Below are positions 18,146-27,717 of a DNA stretch of 64,000 bases, piece after piece. Source of the stretch: Kiritimatiellia bacterium. Lineage in GTDB: Bacteria > Verrucomicrobiota > Kiritimatiellia > RFP12 > DVOR01. The notes under the pieces were generated by a model. The model saw nothing but the letters and a program-made list of their open reading frames with translations. It searched no databases and was not told where the DNA came from. A program made the position numbers and the translations under genes. The stretch spans positions 823,286 to 887,285 of the forward strand of contig JAFXKZ010000002.1 in assembly GCA_017531445.1 (NCBI GenBank), in the 5' to 3' direction. Within the stretch, counting starts at the first letter, position 1. The number at the start of each line of letters is the position of its first letter.

Positions 18146-19417
18146 TTACAGATACTTAAAAGCTTTTGCCGCGATATCGTGGCGATAGTGTGCGCCGTCA
18201 AAGCGGATTTTCTGCACCCCTTCATAGGCCTGCGTCACCGCTTCGCGCAAATCCTTACCAAAGGCAGTCACCGTCAGAACGCGCCCGCCGGAGGTGACAA
18301 CACGCCCTTCCTTCAGGGCAGTACCGGCATGAAACACGAGACACCCGGTCTGCGCGGCTGCGTCAAGTCCGGTAATTTCCGCCCCCTTGGGATAACTCCC
18401 CGGATAACCCGGCGAAGCCATGACCACCGTCGCCGCCGCCTCGGTGCGCAACGCCACCAGTTCATCTCTCAACGTGCCTTCGGCGCAGGCCATCAGAATC
18501 GGCACGATGTCCGAGGCGATACTCGGCACGACCACCTCGGTCTCCGGGTCGCCAAAACGGCAGTTGAACTCCAGCACATTTACGCCCTTGCGGCCGATCA
18601 TCAATCCGCAGAACAGCACGCCTTTATACACAATCCCGCGCGATTTCAATTCGCGCAAGACCGGCAGCACGATTGATTCTTTGGTGAACCGCATCACATC
18701 ATACGTGGCAATCGGTGCCGGCGTATAGGCACCCATCCCGCCGGTGTTGGGGCCTTCGTCGTGATCAAACACGCGCTTGTGATCCTGCGCTGCGGGGAGC
18801 AGCACCACGTGTTCGCCATCGCAGAGCGCAAAGACGGAAGCTTCTTCACCATCAAGAAATTCCTCCACCACAATCTCTGCTCCGGCCGCTCCGAAGCGTC
18901 CGCCATCGAGCATATCCCGGATGGCCGCCTCGGCTTCTGCCTGCGTCTGGGCGATAACCACGCCTTTGCCCGCCGCCAGTCCATCGGCTTTAATCACCAC
19001 CGGGAAACCGAAGGTATCCAATTCTTCAATCGCCGTTTCGGAATCGGTATACACGCGGAAACGTGCTGTCGGCACTCCGGCAGCTTCCATTACTTCCTTG
19101 GAAAACGCCTTACTGCCCTCCAACCGCGCCGCCGCTTCACACGGTCCGAACACCTTGATTCCCTCGGCTTCAAGAGCATCTGTCACCCCGAGGCACAACG
19201 GTGCTTCCGGGCCCACCACCACCAGATCCGGGCGATGCTCCTTTGCCCATGCCACCAACGCCGGCACCTCTTCTGCGCCAATCGGGAGATTGGTCGCAAT
19301 CGCCGCCGTGCCGGCATTTCCCGGTGCGCAATAGAGTTCAGGACGGGAAGCATCCTGTGCAATTTTCCAAACTAAAGCGTGTTCACGCCCGCCATTACCG
19401 ATAACAAGAATTTTCAT
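18146..19417 (-). CDS. purD: phosphoribosylamine-glycine ligase (GARS)
   Basis: ATP-grasp enzyme making glycinamide ribonucleotide, step two of purine synthesis. MKILVIGNGGREHALVWKI is the family N terminus; VVGPEAPL, GSKAFSKEVMEAAGVPTA, VIKADGLAAGKGVVIA and HDEGPNTGGMGAYTPAP are conserved. Length (423 residues) is normal. TAGAAT lies about eight bases before the ATG without a Shine-Dalgarno, so a very short leader is possible. First gene of the purD-purE-amidase run; the 22-bp array C lies behind its start. Confidence 0.96.
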   Translation of the reverse strand: MKILVIGNGGREHALVWKIAQDASRPELYCAPGNAGTAAIATNLPIGAEEVPALVAWAKEHRPDLVVVGPEAPLCLGVTDALEAEGIKVFGPCEAAARLEGSKAFSKEVMEAAGVPTARFRVYTDSETAIEELDTFGFPVVIKADGLAAGKGVVIAQTQAEAEAAIRDMLDGGRFGAAGAEIVVEEFLDGEEASVFALCDGEHVVLLPAAQDHKRVFDHDEGPNTGGMGAYTPAPIATYDVMRFTKESIVLPVLRELKSRGIVYKGVLFCGLMIGRKGVNVLEFNCRFGDPETEVVVPSIASDIVPILMACAEGTLRDELVALRTEAAATVVMASPGYPGSYPKGAEITGLDAAAQTGCLVFHAGTALKEGRVVTSGGRVLTVTAFGKDLREAVTQAYEGVQKIRFDGAHYRHDIAAKAFKYL

Positions 19418-19563
19418 AGTTCTATATTCTATCAAATTTTAACCGTCCGGAAACGTGCCCTTCACGCTGCACCCGAAGAAAATCATCCGCCACGCTCCCT
19501 CATCACCGCCACCGGTTTTCCCGCTCCTGCCCACCCCGTGCCGGAAGCCTGCGCAGTGCGCAG

Positions 19564-19651
19564 TTCAACTTGGGCGAAACGCACACGCAATCCCGCCGGG
19601 ATTGCACCCACGTATCGGCGGGATTACCCCCTCTGTTTCGCCCAAGTTGAA
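19564..19651. repeat. 22-bp-step array, copy C, with 17-bp inverted repeat
   Basis: Heptamers TGGGCGA (19571), CCGCCGG (19593), TCGGCGG (19615) and TCGCCCA (19638) at 22, 22 and 23 bp. The outer ends are a perfect 17-bp inverted repeat (19564-19580 and 19635-19651) enclosing 54 bases. An inner hairpin CAATCCC-GCC-GGGATTG lies at 19588-19604. Confidence 0.85.
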
Positions 19652-19670
19652 ATTACAGTTCTGCGGAAAG

Positions 19671-20573
19671 TCAGCGCGGCATCGGCGCAGGTGCCCCGGC
19701 AGGCGGCGGCATCCCCTGTCCGCCACGCATCGGCTCCCCTCTTCCGCCAAGCAAGCGTCCGCCTCCGCCGCCAGTACCTCCACCGCTAACCGGAGTGGAA
19801 GTGCCGCGTTTGGAAGTTTCATTTGACGAGGCACCCAGACTGGGATTTTGCGACAGTGCCCCCATAGGGATTTCGATAATCCGGCGGCTTTCAATGGGGG
19901 CTTCGTCTGCTTCCGGCGGCTCCATCCACAGGGTCAGCTCCAACGCCGTGGGGAGCATATTGGTCTTCGTCCACTCGTCAATCCAATTGATTTCATCGTC
20001 GGCAGTGCGCGATTGCTCCGGATCCAGCATCCGGCAATTGAAGCCGATGACTTTGGGCGAAAGGCAAAGTTCGGTCGTATCTTCTTCAGGATCAAACGCA
20101 TCCAATTGCAAATCCTGCCGCCACGCCCGCACCGTAAAGCCACCGGGAAAATCCCCCTCCGGCTCGGTGATTGAAACGCGGATGCGGTGCGGCACTTCCG
20201 CGAACTCCGCATCCTCGCCCACCAAAGCCGGGCCGACCTTGCTCCACTCGATCACATCACGGGCGCGCTCATCGTCACCGTCATCCAGAAAAATCAATCC
20301 ATACTTTTCGCCGGTTCCCGGCGTATAAGCCGAGCGCAACGCCGCAGAGAGTTGTTCCATCAGATAATCCGAATGCCCGGAAGCATCAATTACCGAGCGA
20401 CCCGTTTCCCATGCACGCGTCACGGAATGGAACGAGGTAAACAGCATCACGGTAAGCAAACCCAGAAGCGAAAGCGCGATCAGGATCTCCACCAAGGTAA
20501 ATCCGCTGCGGCAAAAGGCCCCGGCGCGAAGGCGGGAAAAAGGCGAAATGCTTCTGAAAATCGTTGCACTCAT
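19671..20573 (-). CDS. type II secretion/type IV pilin-like pseudopilin, GspJ-like
   Basis: A 300-residue prepilin. The N terminus has the prepilin peptidase site RSGFTLVEI near residue 24 and a hydrophobic helix (LIALSLLGLLTVMLFTS). The rest is a globular periplasmic domain with few landmarks, followed by a low-complexity tail rich in Gly, Pro and Met (SGGGTGGGGGRLLGGRG onward). Paired with a second, shorter prepilin it looks like a minor pseudopilin of the GspJ/I type. The ATG at 20573 (GGGA box upstream) is preferred over an upstream GTG. The rest of the secretion machine is not in this window. Confidence 0.75.
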   Translation of the reverse strand: MSATIFRSISPFSRLRAGAFCRSGFTLVEILIALSLLGLLTVMLFTSFHSVTRAWETGRSVIDASGHSDYLMEQLSAALRSAYTPGTGEKYGLIFLDDGDDERARDVIEWSKVGPALVGEDAEFAEVPHRIRVSITEPEGDFPGGFTVRAWRQDLQLDAFDPEEDTTELCLSPKVIGFNCRMLDPEQSRTADDEINWIDEWTKTNMLPTALELTLWMEPPEADEAPIESRRIIEIPMGALSQNPSLGASSNETSKRGTSTPVSGGGTGGGGGRLLGGRGEPMRGGQGMPPPAGAPAPMPR

Positions 20574-20630
20574 GCGGCGTATTCCCAATTCATCCGGTAC
20601 ATTCTGCAAAAAAGTATCCACCACAAACGC

Positions 20631-21059
20631 TTATTCCGTTTTGCGCAAATAGCGGATGATTTCCTCGCGATTGCGCCCCTCACCCCATGTTACCGAGGTG
20701 CGGACAACGTAGAGCCCGTCATCCTCTACGCCCTCTTCCGGTTCTTCTTTCTCATCGACGGTGCGCTCGAAAATATACCCCTCTTTCAGGGAACCGTCGG
20801 GATCCACCACGGCATCTTCTTCGATAGTCTCAATGTCGCGCAAGGGATATTCCAATTCACCGAGGGAAAAGACGTAGGCCACTTCCTGCCGTTCGTGCGA
20901 AACATCAATCATGCGGATATTCACGAGAATTGAGCGGTAGAGCACCGAAAGCGCGCCACCGAGGATAATCACCGCGAGCATCACCTCCAGCAGGGTGAAG
21001 CCGCGGGCAGCCTTTTTTTTAACGGGAGGGAACATTGCCGCGCCCAACTCAACGTTCAT
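20631..21059 (-). CDS. prepilin-like protein, GspI-like
   Basis: A 142-residue prepilin with KKKAARGFTLLEVMLAVIILGGALSVLYRS, a prepilin peptidase site and membrane helix, then a small acidic domain. The long basic leader and short length fit a GspI-type minor pseudopilin. The ATG overlaps the brkB stop (ATGA). A prepilin peptidase was not seen in the window. Confidence 0.78.
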   Translation of the reverse strand: MNVELGAAMFPPVKKKAARGFTLLEVMLAVIILGGALSVLYRSILVNIRMIDVSHERQEVAYVFSLGELEYPLRDIETIEEDAVVDPDGSLKEGYIFERTVDEKEEPEEGVEDDGLYVVRTSVTWGEGRNREEIIRYLRKTE

Positions 21060-22504
21060 GCCCGCGTCAATGCTTCGGCGACGGTCAGATTGAAATGCTC
21101 TGACAGCACCGAAGAGAAGCGTTTTTCCAATTCTGCCAAAGGCCCCAGATGCGTCAACCCGGCAGAACGCTCCAACAATCCTTCACCGGGCGTATCGTCC
21201 AGACAGGCATTGATGATGTCTGCCACCGTCAGTTTGGTGGCGCAGCAGCAGAGCATATACCCATCGTCTCCATTCCCGGCAGCTTCGGCAACAGACACCA
21301 GAATCTTATTCCGTTCCAAAATCGCAGCCACCCGCGCCACATCTCTGGACGGCAAGCGGAAATCATTGGCAAAACGTTCAACCGAAAGCGGTTTGCGCTC
21401 CGCTTCCACGCTCCGGGCCGCCCCCATCGTCAGCGCAAGTGCCAGCACAATCGTTTCGCGCTCCGAGGGATGTGTGAACGCCGACTCACGCAGGAGCTCC
21501 ACACGGTGCTGATGAACATAGCAGATTTCCGCCCCCAGCAAGATGATGTGCCAGCTGGAATTGATCCAGAACAGCAAAATGGGAAGCGCAATCAACGAAC
21601 CATACAACCGGCTGTTGTTGGCAATGCCCACCTGCATCACCATGCACAGTTTGAAGAAAAGCATCAGGATAACCGTTGTAATCAACGCTCCCAGGAAGAT
21701 ACTGGAAATGCGCACACGCGTATTGGGCAAAAAGCCGAAAAGGAAAGCAAAAAGGAGCGTCCCCACCAGCAAAGGCACAAGTTTATTCAGAATGCCCAGC
21801 CCCTCCACAAAACCGCGCATCCCCCACAACGCCGGAATCGCCTGCGACACACTCTCCAGCAGCGGCAGCGAAGTTGCGGCCAAAACCAATAACGGCGCAA
21901 TAATAATCACACTGAGATAATCGGTAAACTTGCGCCAGATTGGGCGCGCTTTCGAGATGCCCCAAATCGCATTAAAGCTGTCCTCAATTTTTCCCAGCAC
22001 GCTGATCACCATGAAAATCAATGCCACCGCACCTACAGTGCCGATCTTGGCAAAGTTGATTGAGTCGATCTGGTCAAAGACGGTCTTGCACAGATTGCGC
22101 AAAGCATTCGCCGCCTGTTGCGATTCCAGTTGCTGCGTTACGGCAGTTGGAGCCCTGCCATCGGGGGCGGAAACTGGCGTTGCGGCAACGGATTGCGCGG
22201 CGGCTTTTCCCTCCATTTCGCCGGTAAACACTTCGATTTGTTCAAGAATCTTCGCCTCTGCCAGTTCGCCTGCGCCAAAGGCTTTCAGTGAAGTCAGGCC
22301 CAGCGTCAGCACCGGCACAATCGCCAGCATCGTGATATAGGTCAAGGCCGATGCGTGAAGGATGGAACCATCGTTCCAGTAAGCCTTGCCCACCAGCACC
22401 ATAAACCGCAACAGACGCACCAGCAACCGCATCCACACCGGGCACGGTTCCAGATCCATCCGCCAAATGACTTCTTTCAAAAAGTGTGTGATCTTTGCAA
22501 TCAT
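21056..22504 (-). CDS. YihY/BrkB-family inner-membrane protein
   Basis: A 482-residue member of the YihY family, once annotated as ribonuclease BN, with unclear function (some members tied to serum resistance). The family core is DGSILHASALTYITMLAIVPVLTLGLTSLKAFG followed by membrane segments such as VGAVALIFMVISVLGKIEDSFNAIWGI, VIIIAPLLVLAATSLPLL, LVPLLVGTLLFAFLFGFLPNTRVRI and FLGALITTVILMLFFK. The C-terminal cytoplasmic part resembles a winged-helix region found in longer relatives. AGGTGA precedes the ATG; the start is seven bases after ptsI. Confidence 0.85.
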   Translation of the reverse strand: MIAKITHFLKEVIWRMDLEPCPVWMRLLVRLLRFMVLVGKAYWNDGSILHASALTYITMLAIVPVLTLGLTSLKAFGAGELAEAKILEQIEVFTGEMEGKAAAQSVAATPVSAPDGRAPTAVTQQLESQQAANALRNLCKTVFDQIDSINFAKIGTVGAVALIFMVISVLGKIEDSFNAIWGISKARPIWRKFTDYLSVIIIAPLLVLAATSLPLLESVSQAIPALWGMRGFVEGLGILNKLVPLLVGTLLFAFLFGFLPNTRVRISSIFLGALITTVILMLFFKLCMVMQVGIANNSRLYGSLIALPILLFWINSSWHIILLGAEICYVHQHRVELLRESAFTHPSERETIVLALALTMGAARSVEAERKPLSVERFANDFRLPSRDVARVAAILERNKILVSVAEAAGNGDDGYMLCCCATKLTVADIINACLDDTPGEGLLERSAGLTHLGPLAELEKRFSSVLSEHFNLTVAEALTRA

Positions 22505-22511
22505 GCTTCAC

Positions 22512-24293
22512 CTACGCATTCAAAACGTCCGGCGCGTATTTACGCACCACTTCACGGCAGCGCATTGTCACCTCTTCGGCTGAGGCCGCATCTTCACGCC
22601 ACAAGGTATCCAACAAACGCTGCATATCAAAGTAAGCGATGCGGCAGATCAATTCCTTTACACGCGGAATCAAATTGGCAGACATACTCAATTTACGGAT
22701 GCCCATCCCCACCAGAAGAAGCGCGGCCAGAGGGTCGGAAGCCATCTCACCGCACACACAGACCGGGCGGTTATGGCCACGCGCCGCTTGCACCACGGAG
22801 CGAATCAACGACAAAATCACCGGGTGCAACGGTTGATACAGATGCGCTACCGCTTCGTTTCCACGGTCAACGGCAAACGTATATTGCACCAAATCATTCG
22901 TTCCGAGCGAGAAGAAGTCGCATTCCTTCGCCAGTTGTTCAGCCTGAAGTGCAGCAGCGGGAATCTCAATCATCACCCCTTCAGGCACATCCTGGCGGAA
23001 CGGAATCCCCTCGGCAATCAATTCCTGTTTGCACTCACGCACGAAAGCTTTGCAGGAGCGTAGCTCCTCCAATGTGGTAATCATCGGATACATCAACGCG
23101 CACTCACCCATTACCGCCGCCCGCAAAATGGCGCGGATTTGCGTCCGGAACACCGCTTTATTGTTCAGCAGATAGCGGACAGAGCGATTTCCGAGAAAGG
23201 GATTGGCCTCGCCGGCATGGCTACGCCCCACCATCTTGTCGCCGCCGATATCCAAAACACGAATCACCACAGGTTTATTCTGGCACGAGCATAACACCTC
23301 GGAATAAGCCTTGAACTGTTCCTCCTCCGTAGGTTCACGCCGCAAGCCGATCCAAAGATATTCCGTGCGGTAAAGCCCGATTCCCTCGGCACCATGCTCA
23401 CCAATTCCCTCAAATCCCACGCTGTGATCGGCATTCGCCAGCAACTCAACGCGGATACCATCGGGAGTGACCGCCGGCCTGTCAGCCAGTGACCGCCGAT
23501 GCTCTTGCGCCGCACGCAAAGAAGCCGTTTCCGCAAGCAACGCAGACTTTACGTCCTCTGTCGGATGATGCCACAGCAACCCGTGAAACCCATCCAATGC
23601 CACCTCGTCACCGACTTGGATCGACTCCAAACTTTCCCCGATGCCAACCACCGCCGGCACACCCAAAGCACGCGCCAGAATCGTTACGTGTGCTGTCAAA
23701 GAACCCTGTTCTGTGGCCATGCCGCGAATGTAGCGTCGCGGCAAGGAAACCGCATCTGAGGGTGAAATATTGTCCGCCACAATCACCGATGGACGCGCAA
23801 TCTGCGGCACGGCACGCTGCCCATCCCCCCCTTGCAGGTTGCCGATAAGACGATTGCGCACATCATACAAATCCGCCACACGTTCGCGCATATAGTCGTC
23901 ACCCATGTGGCGCATCATCTCGACCATTGATTCAAAGGCACTGTGCGCGGCCCATTCGGCATTATCATGCTGATTGCGGATCGTCTTCACCACTTTGTCG
24001 ATGAAAAACGTATCTTCCAGCATCATCAACTGAGAATCAAAGATGCCCGCCTCCGAAGAAGAAGCGTGTGTCTCCGTGGTCTTCGCGAGTTCGGCAAGTT
24101 GGCGACGCGCACGATCCAGAGCCGTATAGAAACGGGCGATTTCCGCATTCAGTTGCGTAGGCAGCACTTCATAGCGGGGGGCCTCACGGATTTTTTCGGC
24201 TTCAAAACGCACGACCGGCGCAAACACCAAGCCACCGGAGGCGGCAAGCCCCTTGAAAAGTCGTGCATTCTGAACAGTAACAGGCCTCTCCAT
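22512..24293 (-). CDS. ptsI: phosphoenolpyruvate-protein phosphotransferase (Enzyme I)
   Basis: First kinase of the PTS: takes phosphate from PEP to its histidine and passes it to HPr. The phospho-histidine is H202 in GMATEQGSLTAHVTILAR; the PEP-binding barrel follows with GIGLYRTEYLWIG, RVLDIGGDK, NPFLGNRSVRYLL, MIEIPAAALQAEQLAKECDFFSLGTNDLVQYTFAVDRGNE and VCVCGEMASDPLAALLLVGMGI. Length (593) is normal. The usual GGxxSH motif around the histidine is replaced by EQGSLTAH. The ATG at 24293 is preferred over a TTG one codon upstream. brkB follows after seven bases. Confidence 0.93.
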   Translation of the reverse strand: MERPVTVQNARLFKGLAASGGLVFAPVVRFEAEKIREAPRYEVLPTQLNAEIARFYTALDRARRQLAELAKTTETHASSSEAGIFDSQLMMLEDTFFIDKVVKTIRNQHDNAEWAAHSAFESMVEMMRHMGDDYMRERVADLYDVRNRLIGNLQGGDGQRAVPQIARPSVIVADNISPSDAVSLPRRYIRGMATEQGSLTAHVTILARALGVPAVVGIGESLESIQVGDEVALDGFHGLLWHHPTEDVKSALLAETASLRAAQEHRRSLADRPAVTPDGIRVELLANADHSVGFEGIGEHGAEGIGLYRTEYLWIGLRREPTEEEQFKAYSEVLCSCQNKPVVIRVLDIGGDKMVGRSHAGEANPFLGNRSVRYLLNNKAVFRTQIRAILRAAVMGECALMYPMITTLEELRSCKAFVRECKQELIAEGIPFRQDVPEGVMIEIPAAALQAEQLAKECDFFSLGTNDLVQYTFAVDRGNEAVAHLYQPLHPVILSLIRSVVQAARGHNRPVCVCGEMASDPLAALLLVGMGIRKLSMSANLIPRVKELICRIAYFDMQRLLDTLWREDAASAEEVTMRCREVVRKYAPDVLNA

Positions 24294-24711
24294 CAATGCT
24301 TCATCCCGTCTTTCTCATCGTCAGATTTGACCGTTCGCACAACGCATATCACAAACATCCGCGACAACTTAATGTCTCACCGCTTCATTCGGCACAGGCA
24401 GGCGACCGATCGGCTTACCACTTCAGCGCAGGTTCTTTTCATCGCGTGGCGATATTCCAAACTACGGCAACTGAAGGACGCTCACGCCATTAAATCACCC
24501 TCGTCTGTGTCTGTTACGGAAGCATCTCTCAACAGTAATTGCCCTAACTGCACCGCAACATCACTCCGCCAGGCTTCCTAAACTACACGCGCCCTTGAAC
24601 CTTCATAAGCATCAGCACAAACGACAAACGCACACACTTAAAGCAAGCGTTGCGGTACGTCGCATCAGAAGCCGGGAAAGCCTTCCGCAGAAAAGAGAAA
24701 AGCTTCCGCTA
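24294..24711. other. 418-bp gap between ptsH and ptsI
   Basis: No gene, clear promoter or terminator is visible. Two related stretches GCGGAAGCTTT and GCGGAAGGCTTT (minus strand) follow the ptsH stop and may form part of a weak terminator. ptsI may therefore have its own unrecognised promoter here. Confidence 0.4.
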
Positions 24712-24990
24712 TTATTCATCCGGAAGATCAAACTTGCGTTCAATCAACGCTTCCAATTCTTCCACGGCCTTTTGCGCTTCTTCACCCGTTGCACGGATGG
24801 TCAATGTCGTTCCATTCACCGCTTCCAGCGTCATCAATGCCATGATGCTCTTTCCGGGAACCACCACTCCGTCCTTCTCAACCGTGACATCTGCACGATA
24901 ACGCGCAGCAGTCTTTGCAAACAGCCCGGCAGGACGGACGTGCATACCATACTTGTTTTTCAGCACAACACTGATTGTAACTTCGTTCAT
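24712..24990 (-). CDS. ptsH: HPr phosphocarrier protein
   Basis: Small phosphocarrier of the PTS (92 residues). The active histidine is H17 in KYGMHVRPAGLF; the regulatory serine, target of HPr kinase, is S48 in GKSIMALMTLEA. Having both sites plus hprK next door means it is probably controlled by serine phosphorylation. It overlaps the hprK stop by ATGA. It might serve a regulatory PTS because no EIIB or EIIC is present nearby. Confidence 0.94.
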   Translation of the reverse strand: MNEVTISVVLKNKYGMHVRPAGLFAKTAARYRADVTVEKDGVVVPGKSIMALMTLEAVNGTTLTIRATGEEAQKAVEELEALIERKFDLPDE

Positions 24991-25982
24991 TTCGCTTGCT
25001 CCACAGTTTGATTATGAGCGATGATTTGCGCATCCAGAATGGCTGCGACATCCATTGAAGATTGACGCATCTTATAGGTGGCTGCTGCAGTTTCAACCAC
25101 ATTAACAAAGTCTCTACCCGCTGCTACGGGAATTGTAAGTCGCTGAATCGGCACCCCCAGAATGTCGCACTTCTGAATATCCGATCCAATACGGTCGATA
25201 TCGTCCTCGTTGGTGCAGAGACGCAACGAGACAATCAAATCCAATTGTGTTTCAAGTTTTACCGAAGCAATCCCGAACAACGTGGCCACATGAAGGAAAC
25301 CCAATCCACGCAATTCCATATAGCCACGCACCTGCTCCGGGGCTGTGCCAATCAATTTTCCATGCGTATCGCGCGAGAGTAGCGTCCGATCATCCGCGAT
25401 CAATGCATGTCCACGACGAATCAATCCAAGCGCCGTCTCACTCTTTCCGATGCCCGGCGGCCCCTCCAATAACACACCTACGCCCCCGACATCCACCAAC
25501 GTACCATGGACAGAGGCGCGCGGAGCAGAGAGCTCATGAAGATGCAAAGCACCGATCTTGAATACTTCCAACGATTCACGGCGCGTTCCGAGAACAGGAA
25601 TACCGGCCTGCTCTGCCAACTGCAAAATCTCACCTTCCCATTGTTCACCATCCGGCCAACAAAGGATAATCCCGGGCACATCATATTTCAACAACGCCTG
25701 CCACCGGGAACAACGCTCTTCCGAAGACAACGTCTGCAGATAGGCTCTTTCCGCTCTTCCAAGCACCTGCAATCGACGAAAAGCAAAAAACTCATAGAAG
25801 CCCGCCAGTGCAAAACTCGGCCGATACATGATTGGCTCTTCAATCTGACGGTCCAGCCACTTTTCTCCTGCCAGAACCTCCAAACCCAAATCATCTCTCG
25901 CCGAACGCAGAAAGCGTCCCACCGTTAATGGAGTGGGAGCAATTTTGCTTAAAAGCAATGGTCGCGTATTCGTTTCGGGCAT
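24987..25982 (-). CDS. hprK: HPr kinase/phosphorylase
   Basis: Phosphorylates and dephosphorylates HPr at the regulatory serine. The N-terminal domain is divergent; the catalytic domain has histidine H159 in ASVHGTLVDVGGVGVLLEG, the P-loop GPPGIGKSE (174-182), LIADDR, and the C-terminal signature region VKLETQLDLIVSLR, VPIQRLTIPVAAGRDFVNVVETAA. Length (331) is normal. It overlaps ptsH by ATGA and follows hpf by 54 bases. Confidence 0.94.
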   Translation of the reverse strand: MPETNTRPLLLSKIAPTPLTVGRFLRSARDDLGLEVLAGEKWLDRQIEEPIMYRPSFALAGFYEFFAFRRLQVLGRAERAYLQTLSSEERCSRWQALLKYDVPGIILCWPDGEQWEGEILQLAEQAGIPVLGTRRESLEVFKIGALHLHELSAPRASVHGTLVDVGGVGVLLEGPPGIGKSETALGLIRRGHALIADDRTLLSRDTHGKLIGTAPEQVRGYMELRGLGFLHVATLFGIASVKLETQLDLIVSLRLCTNEDDIDRIGSDIQKCDILGVPIQRLTIPVAAGRDFVNVVETAAATYKMRQSSMDVAAILDAQIIAHNQTVEQAK

Positions 25983-26036
25983 GATGACTGTTCAGAGGTG
26001 CGCCGGAGCTTACCGCTCCGACGCACATTGGGTTAA

Positions 26037-26366
26037 TTACTTGGCGGCTTCTGCGGCTTGAGCGGCCTTACGGGCAGGCTCAACATACGCTTTGGCGCGT
26101 TTCTTGCGAATCTGCGTTTCCACGCGAGCAGCAGCCATATCAACGGCCGCACGCATGGACGTATCCGTGCTTGCCGTTCCGATGAACTTTTCATCCTTAC
26201 GCTGAGCGATCACTTCTGCCGCGCAAAGCTTGTTTTGGAAGTCCATCACCACGCGGACAGATTCAACCATGGGAAACGCTTCCCCAATCTTCTCAGCGCG
26301 CTGCTGAGCATAATCACGGAAGCCCTCTGAAATGTTTTTGTGACGTGCATTAACTTCTACTGTCAT
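26037..26366 (-). CDS. hpf: ribosome hibernation-promoting factor (short HPF/YfiA-like)
   Basis: A 109-residue ribosome-binding protein predicted to stabilise idle ribosomes. MTVEVNARHKNISEGFRDYAQQRAEKI is the family start; the beta-alpha core continues to AAVDMAAARVETQIRKKRAKA, with an Ala/Lys-rich tail. There is no second dimerisation domain, so it is the short form. A strong AAAGAAAGGTAGG box precedes the ATG. It sits between lptB and hprK, where rpoN followed by hpf is found in proteobacteria. Confidence 0.9.
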   Translation of the reverse strand: MTVEVNARHKNISEGFRDYAQQRAEKIGEAFPMVESVRVVMDFQNKLCAAEVIAQRKDEKFIGTASTDTSMRAAVDMAAARVETQIRKKRAKAYVEPARKAAQAAEAAK

Positions 26367-26414
26367 AATGAACCTACCTTTCTTTTGGCTTGGTTTATGC
26401 GTCTCGGAGACTTC

Positions 26415-27158
26415 TCACATTCGGAAGTTCTCGCCGAGATAAGATTGTCGCGCTTGAGGATTGTTGATCAATTCCTCACTTGTGCCTTCACAAAGGATCT
26501 TGCCTTCAAAAACAATGTACGCCCGGTCAACGATATTCAACGTCTCCCGCACATTGTGATCGGTAATGATAACGCCCAACCCTTGTGCCTTCAGGTCGCG
26601 CACAATGTTTTGAATATCATCTACCGCCAAAGGGTCCACGCCGGCAAAAGGCTCGTCCAACATCAGAATTGAAGGACGCCGCACCAATGCCCGGGCGATT
26701 TCCAGTTTGCGCCGCTCGCCACCGGAAAGCGTATACGCCGGTTGCTTCGCGACCTTGGCCAGTCCCAATGATGTAAGCAACTCTTCCAATCGATCCGCCT
26801 TCTCTGAGCGCGTTGGGTGCATCGTTTCCAGAATCGCCAGAATGTTCTTCTCAACACTCAATCGCCGGAAGATGCTTGCTTCCTGTGCAAGGTAACCCAA
26901 CCCGATTCGTGCGCGGCGGTAGACCGGCATATGCGTGATGTCTTCGCCACGGAAACGCACGGTTCCACCATCAGGACGCACCAACCCCACAACCATGTAG
27001 AACGTAGTTGTCTTACCGGCACCATTCGGTCCCAAAAGCCCTACGCACTCTCCGCAACTGGCCTTCAGTGAAATATCGCTGACGACCGTACGCTCGCCAT
27101 AGATCTTCTTAAGCCCGGTTGCTATCACATCCGGTGTCTTCTCAGCGCAATCGCTCAT
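26415..27158 (-). CDS. lptB: LPS export ABC ATPase
   Basis: Cytoplasmic ATPase that powers LPS extraction from the inner membrane with LptF/G/C. Motifs: Walker A GPNGAGKTTTFYMVVGL, signature LSGGERRKLEIARAL, Walker B ILMLDEPFAGVDPLAVDDIQ, H-loop ITDHNVRETLNI. Length 247. The ATG overlaps the lptA stop (ATGA). lptFG are not in the window. Confidence 0.95.
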   Translation of the reverse strand: MSDCAEKTPDVIATGLKKIYGERTVVSDISLKASCGECVGLLGPNGAGKTTTFYMVVGLVRPDGGTVRFRGEDITHMPVYRRARIGLGYLAQEASIFRRLSVEKNILAILETMHPTRSEKADRLEELLTSLGLAKVAKQPAYTLSGGERRKLEIARALVRRPSILMLDEPFAGVDPLAVDDIQNIVRDLKAQGLGVIITDHNVRETLNIVDRAYIVFEGKILCEGTSEELINNPQARQSYLGENFRM

Positions 27159-27709
27159 CACATCATATCCTTCAAGCCATCGGTCGAACCGGCGGGAATA
27201 ATCAGCTCCGGATTGGGATAGACCTCCATCCGTTGATCCCCTTTCTTCGTCCAAATCGTGATTTTATCGCCGGAAACCGTACGCAATTTCCCTTTTTCAT
27301 CCACGCTTTGCAGCTTGGCATTACCGGCCATCACAAGCCGTTCTTCCGCTTTGATATACACGGCTTTATCACACGAAGCCCGGCGATCTTCATTGGTTAC
27401 CTTCACATTTCCCACGACCACCAAACGATCCAACGTATTGGCATCTTCCAAAAAAACAAACAGTTTGTCTGAAGTTAAGTGGAACCGCGCATCGTCCACC
27501 ACCACATTGTCCGTGAGAATCGCCACCGACTCTTTGTAATTGTATTCCATGTGATCGGCAGTAATTTTCGTATCCCGAATGGCCACTTCGCGTTGCGCCG
27601 GCTTCTCTGGAGCGAGCAGAGCTTCGCGCGCTGCGCTCATGCCATCATCTTCCATTGCCCCGGCAACTGCCGCACAAAAGACCATCATCGCTATCAATAC
27701 GTGTTTCAT
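27158..27709 (-). CDS. lptA: LptA/OstA-family periplasmic protein
   Basis: A 183-residue exported protein (signal peptide MKHVLIAMMVFCAAVAGA) predicted to bridge LPS across the periplasm. OstA-like beta repeats are visible: ITADHMEYNYKESVAILTDNVVVDDARFHLTSDKLFVFLE, NVKVTNEDRRASCDKAVYI, and AKLQSVDEKGKLRTVSGDKITIWTK. GAGGAAG precedes the ATG. It lies between lptC and lptB, matching the classic export cluster. Confidence 0.88.
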   Translation of the reverse strand: MKHVLIAMMVFCAAVAGAMEDDGMSAAREALLAPEKPAQREVAIRDTKITADHMEYNYKESVAILTDNVVVDDARFHLTSDKLFVFLEDANTLDRLVVVGNVKVTNEDRRASCDKAVYIKAEERLVMAGNAKLQSVDEKGKLRTVSGDKITIWTKKGDQRMEVYPNPELIIPAGSTDGLKDMM

Positions 27710-27717
27710 ACTCTTCC

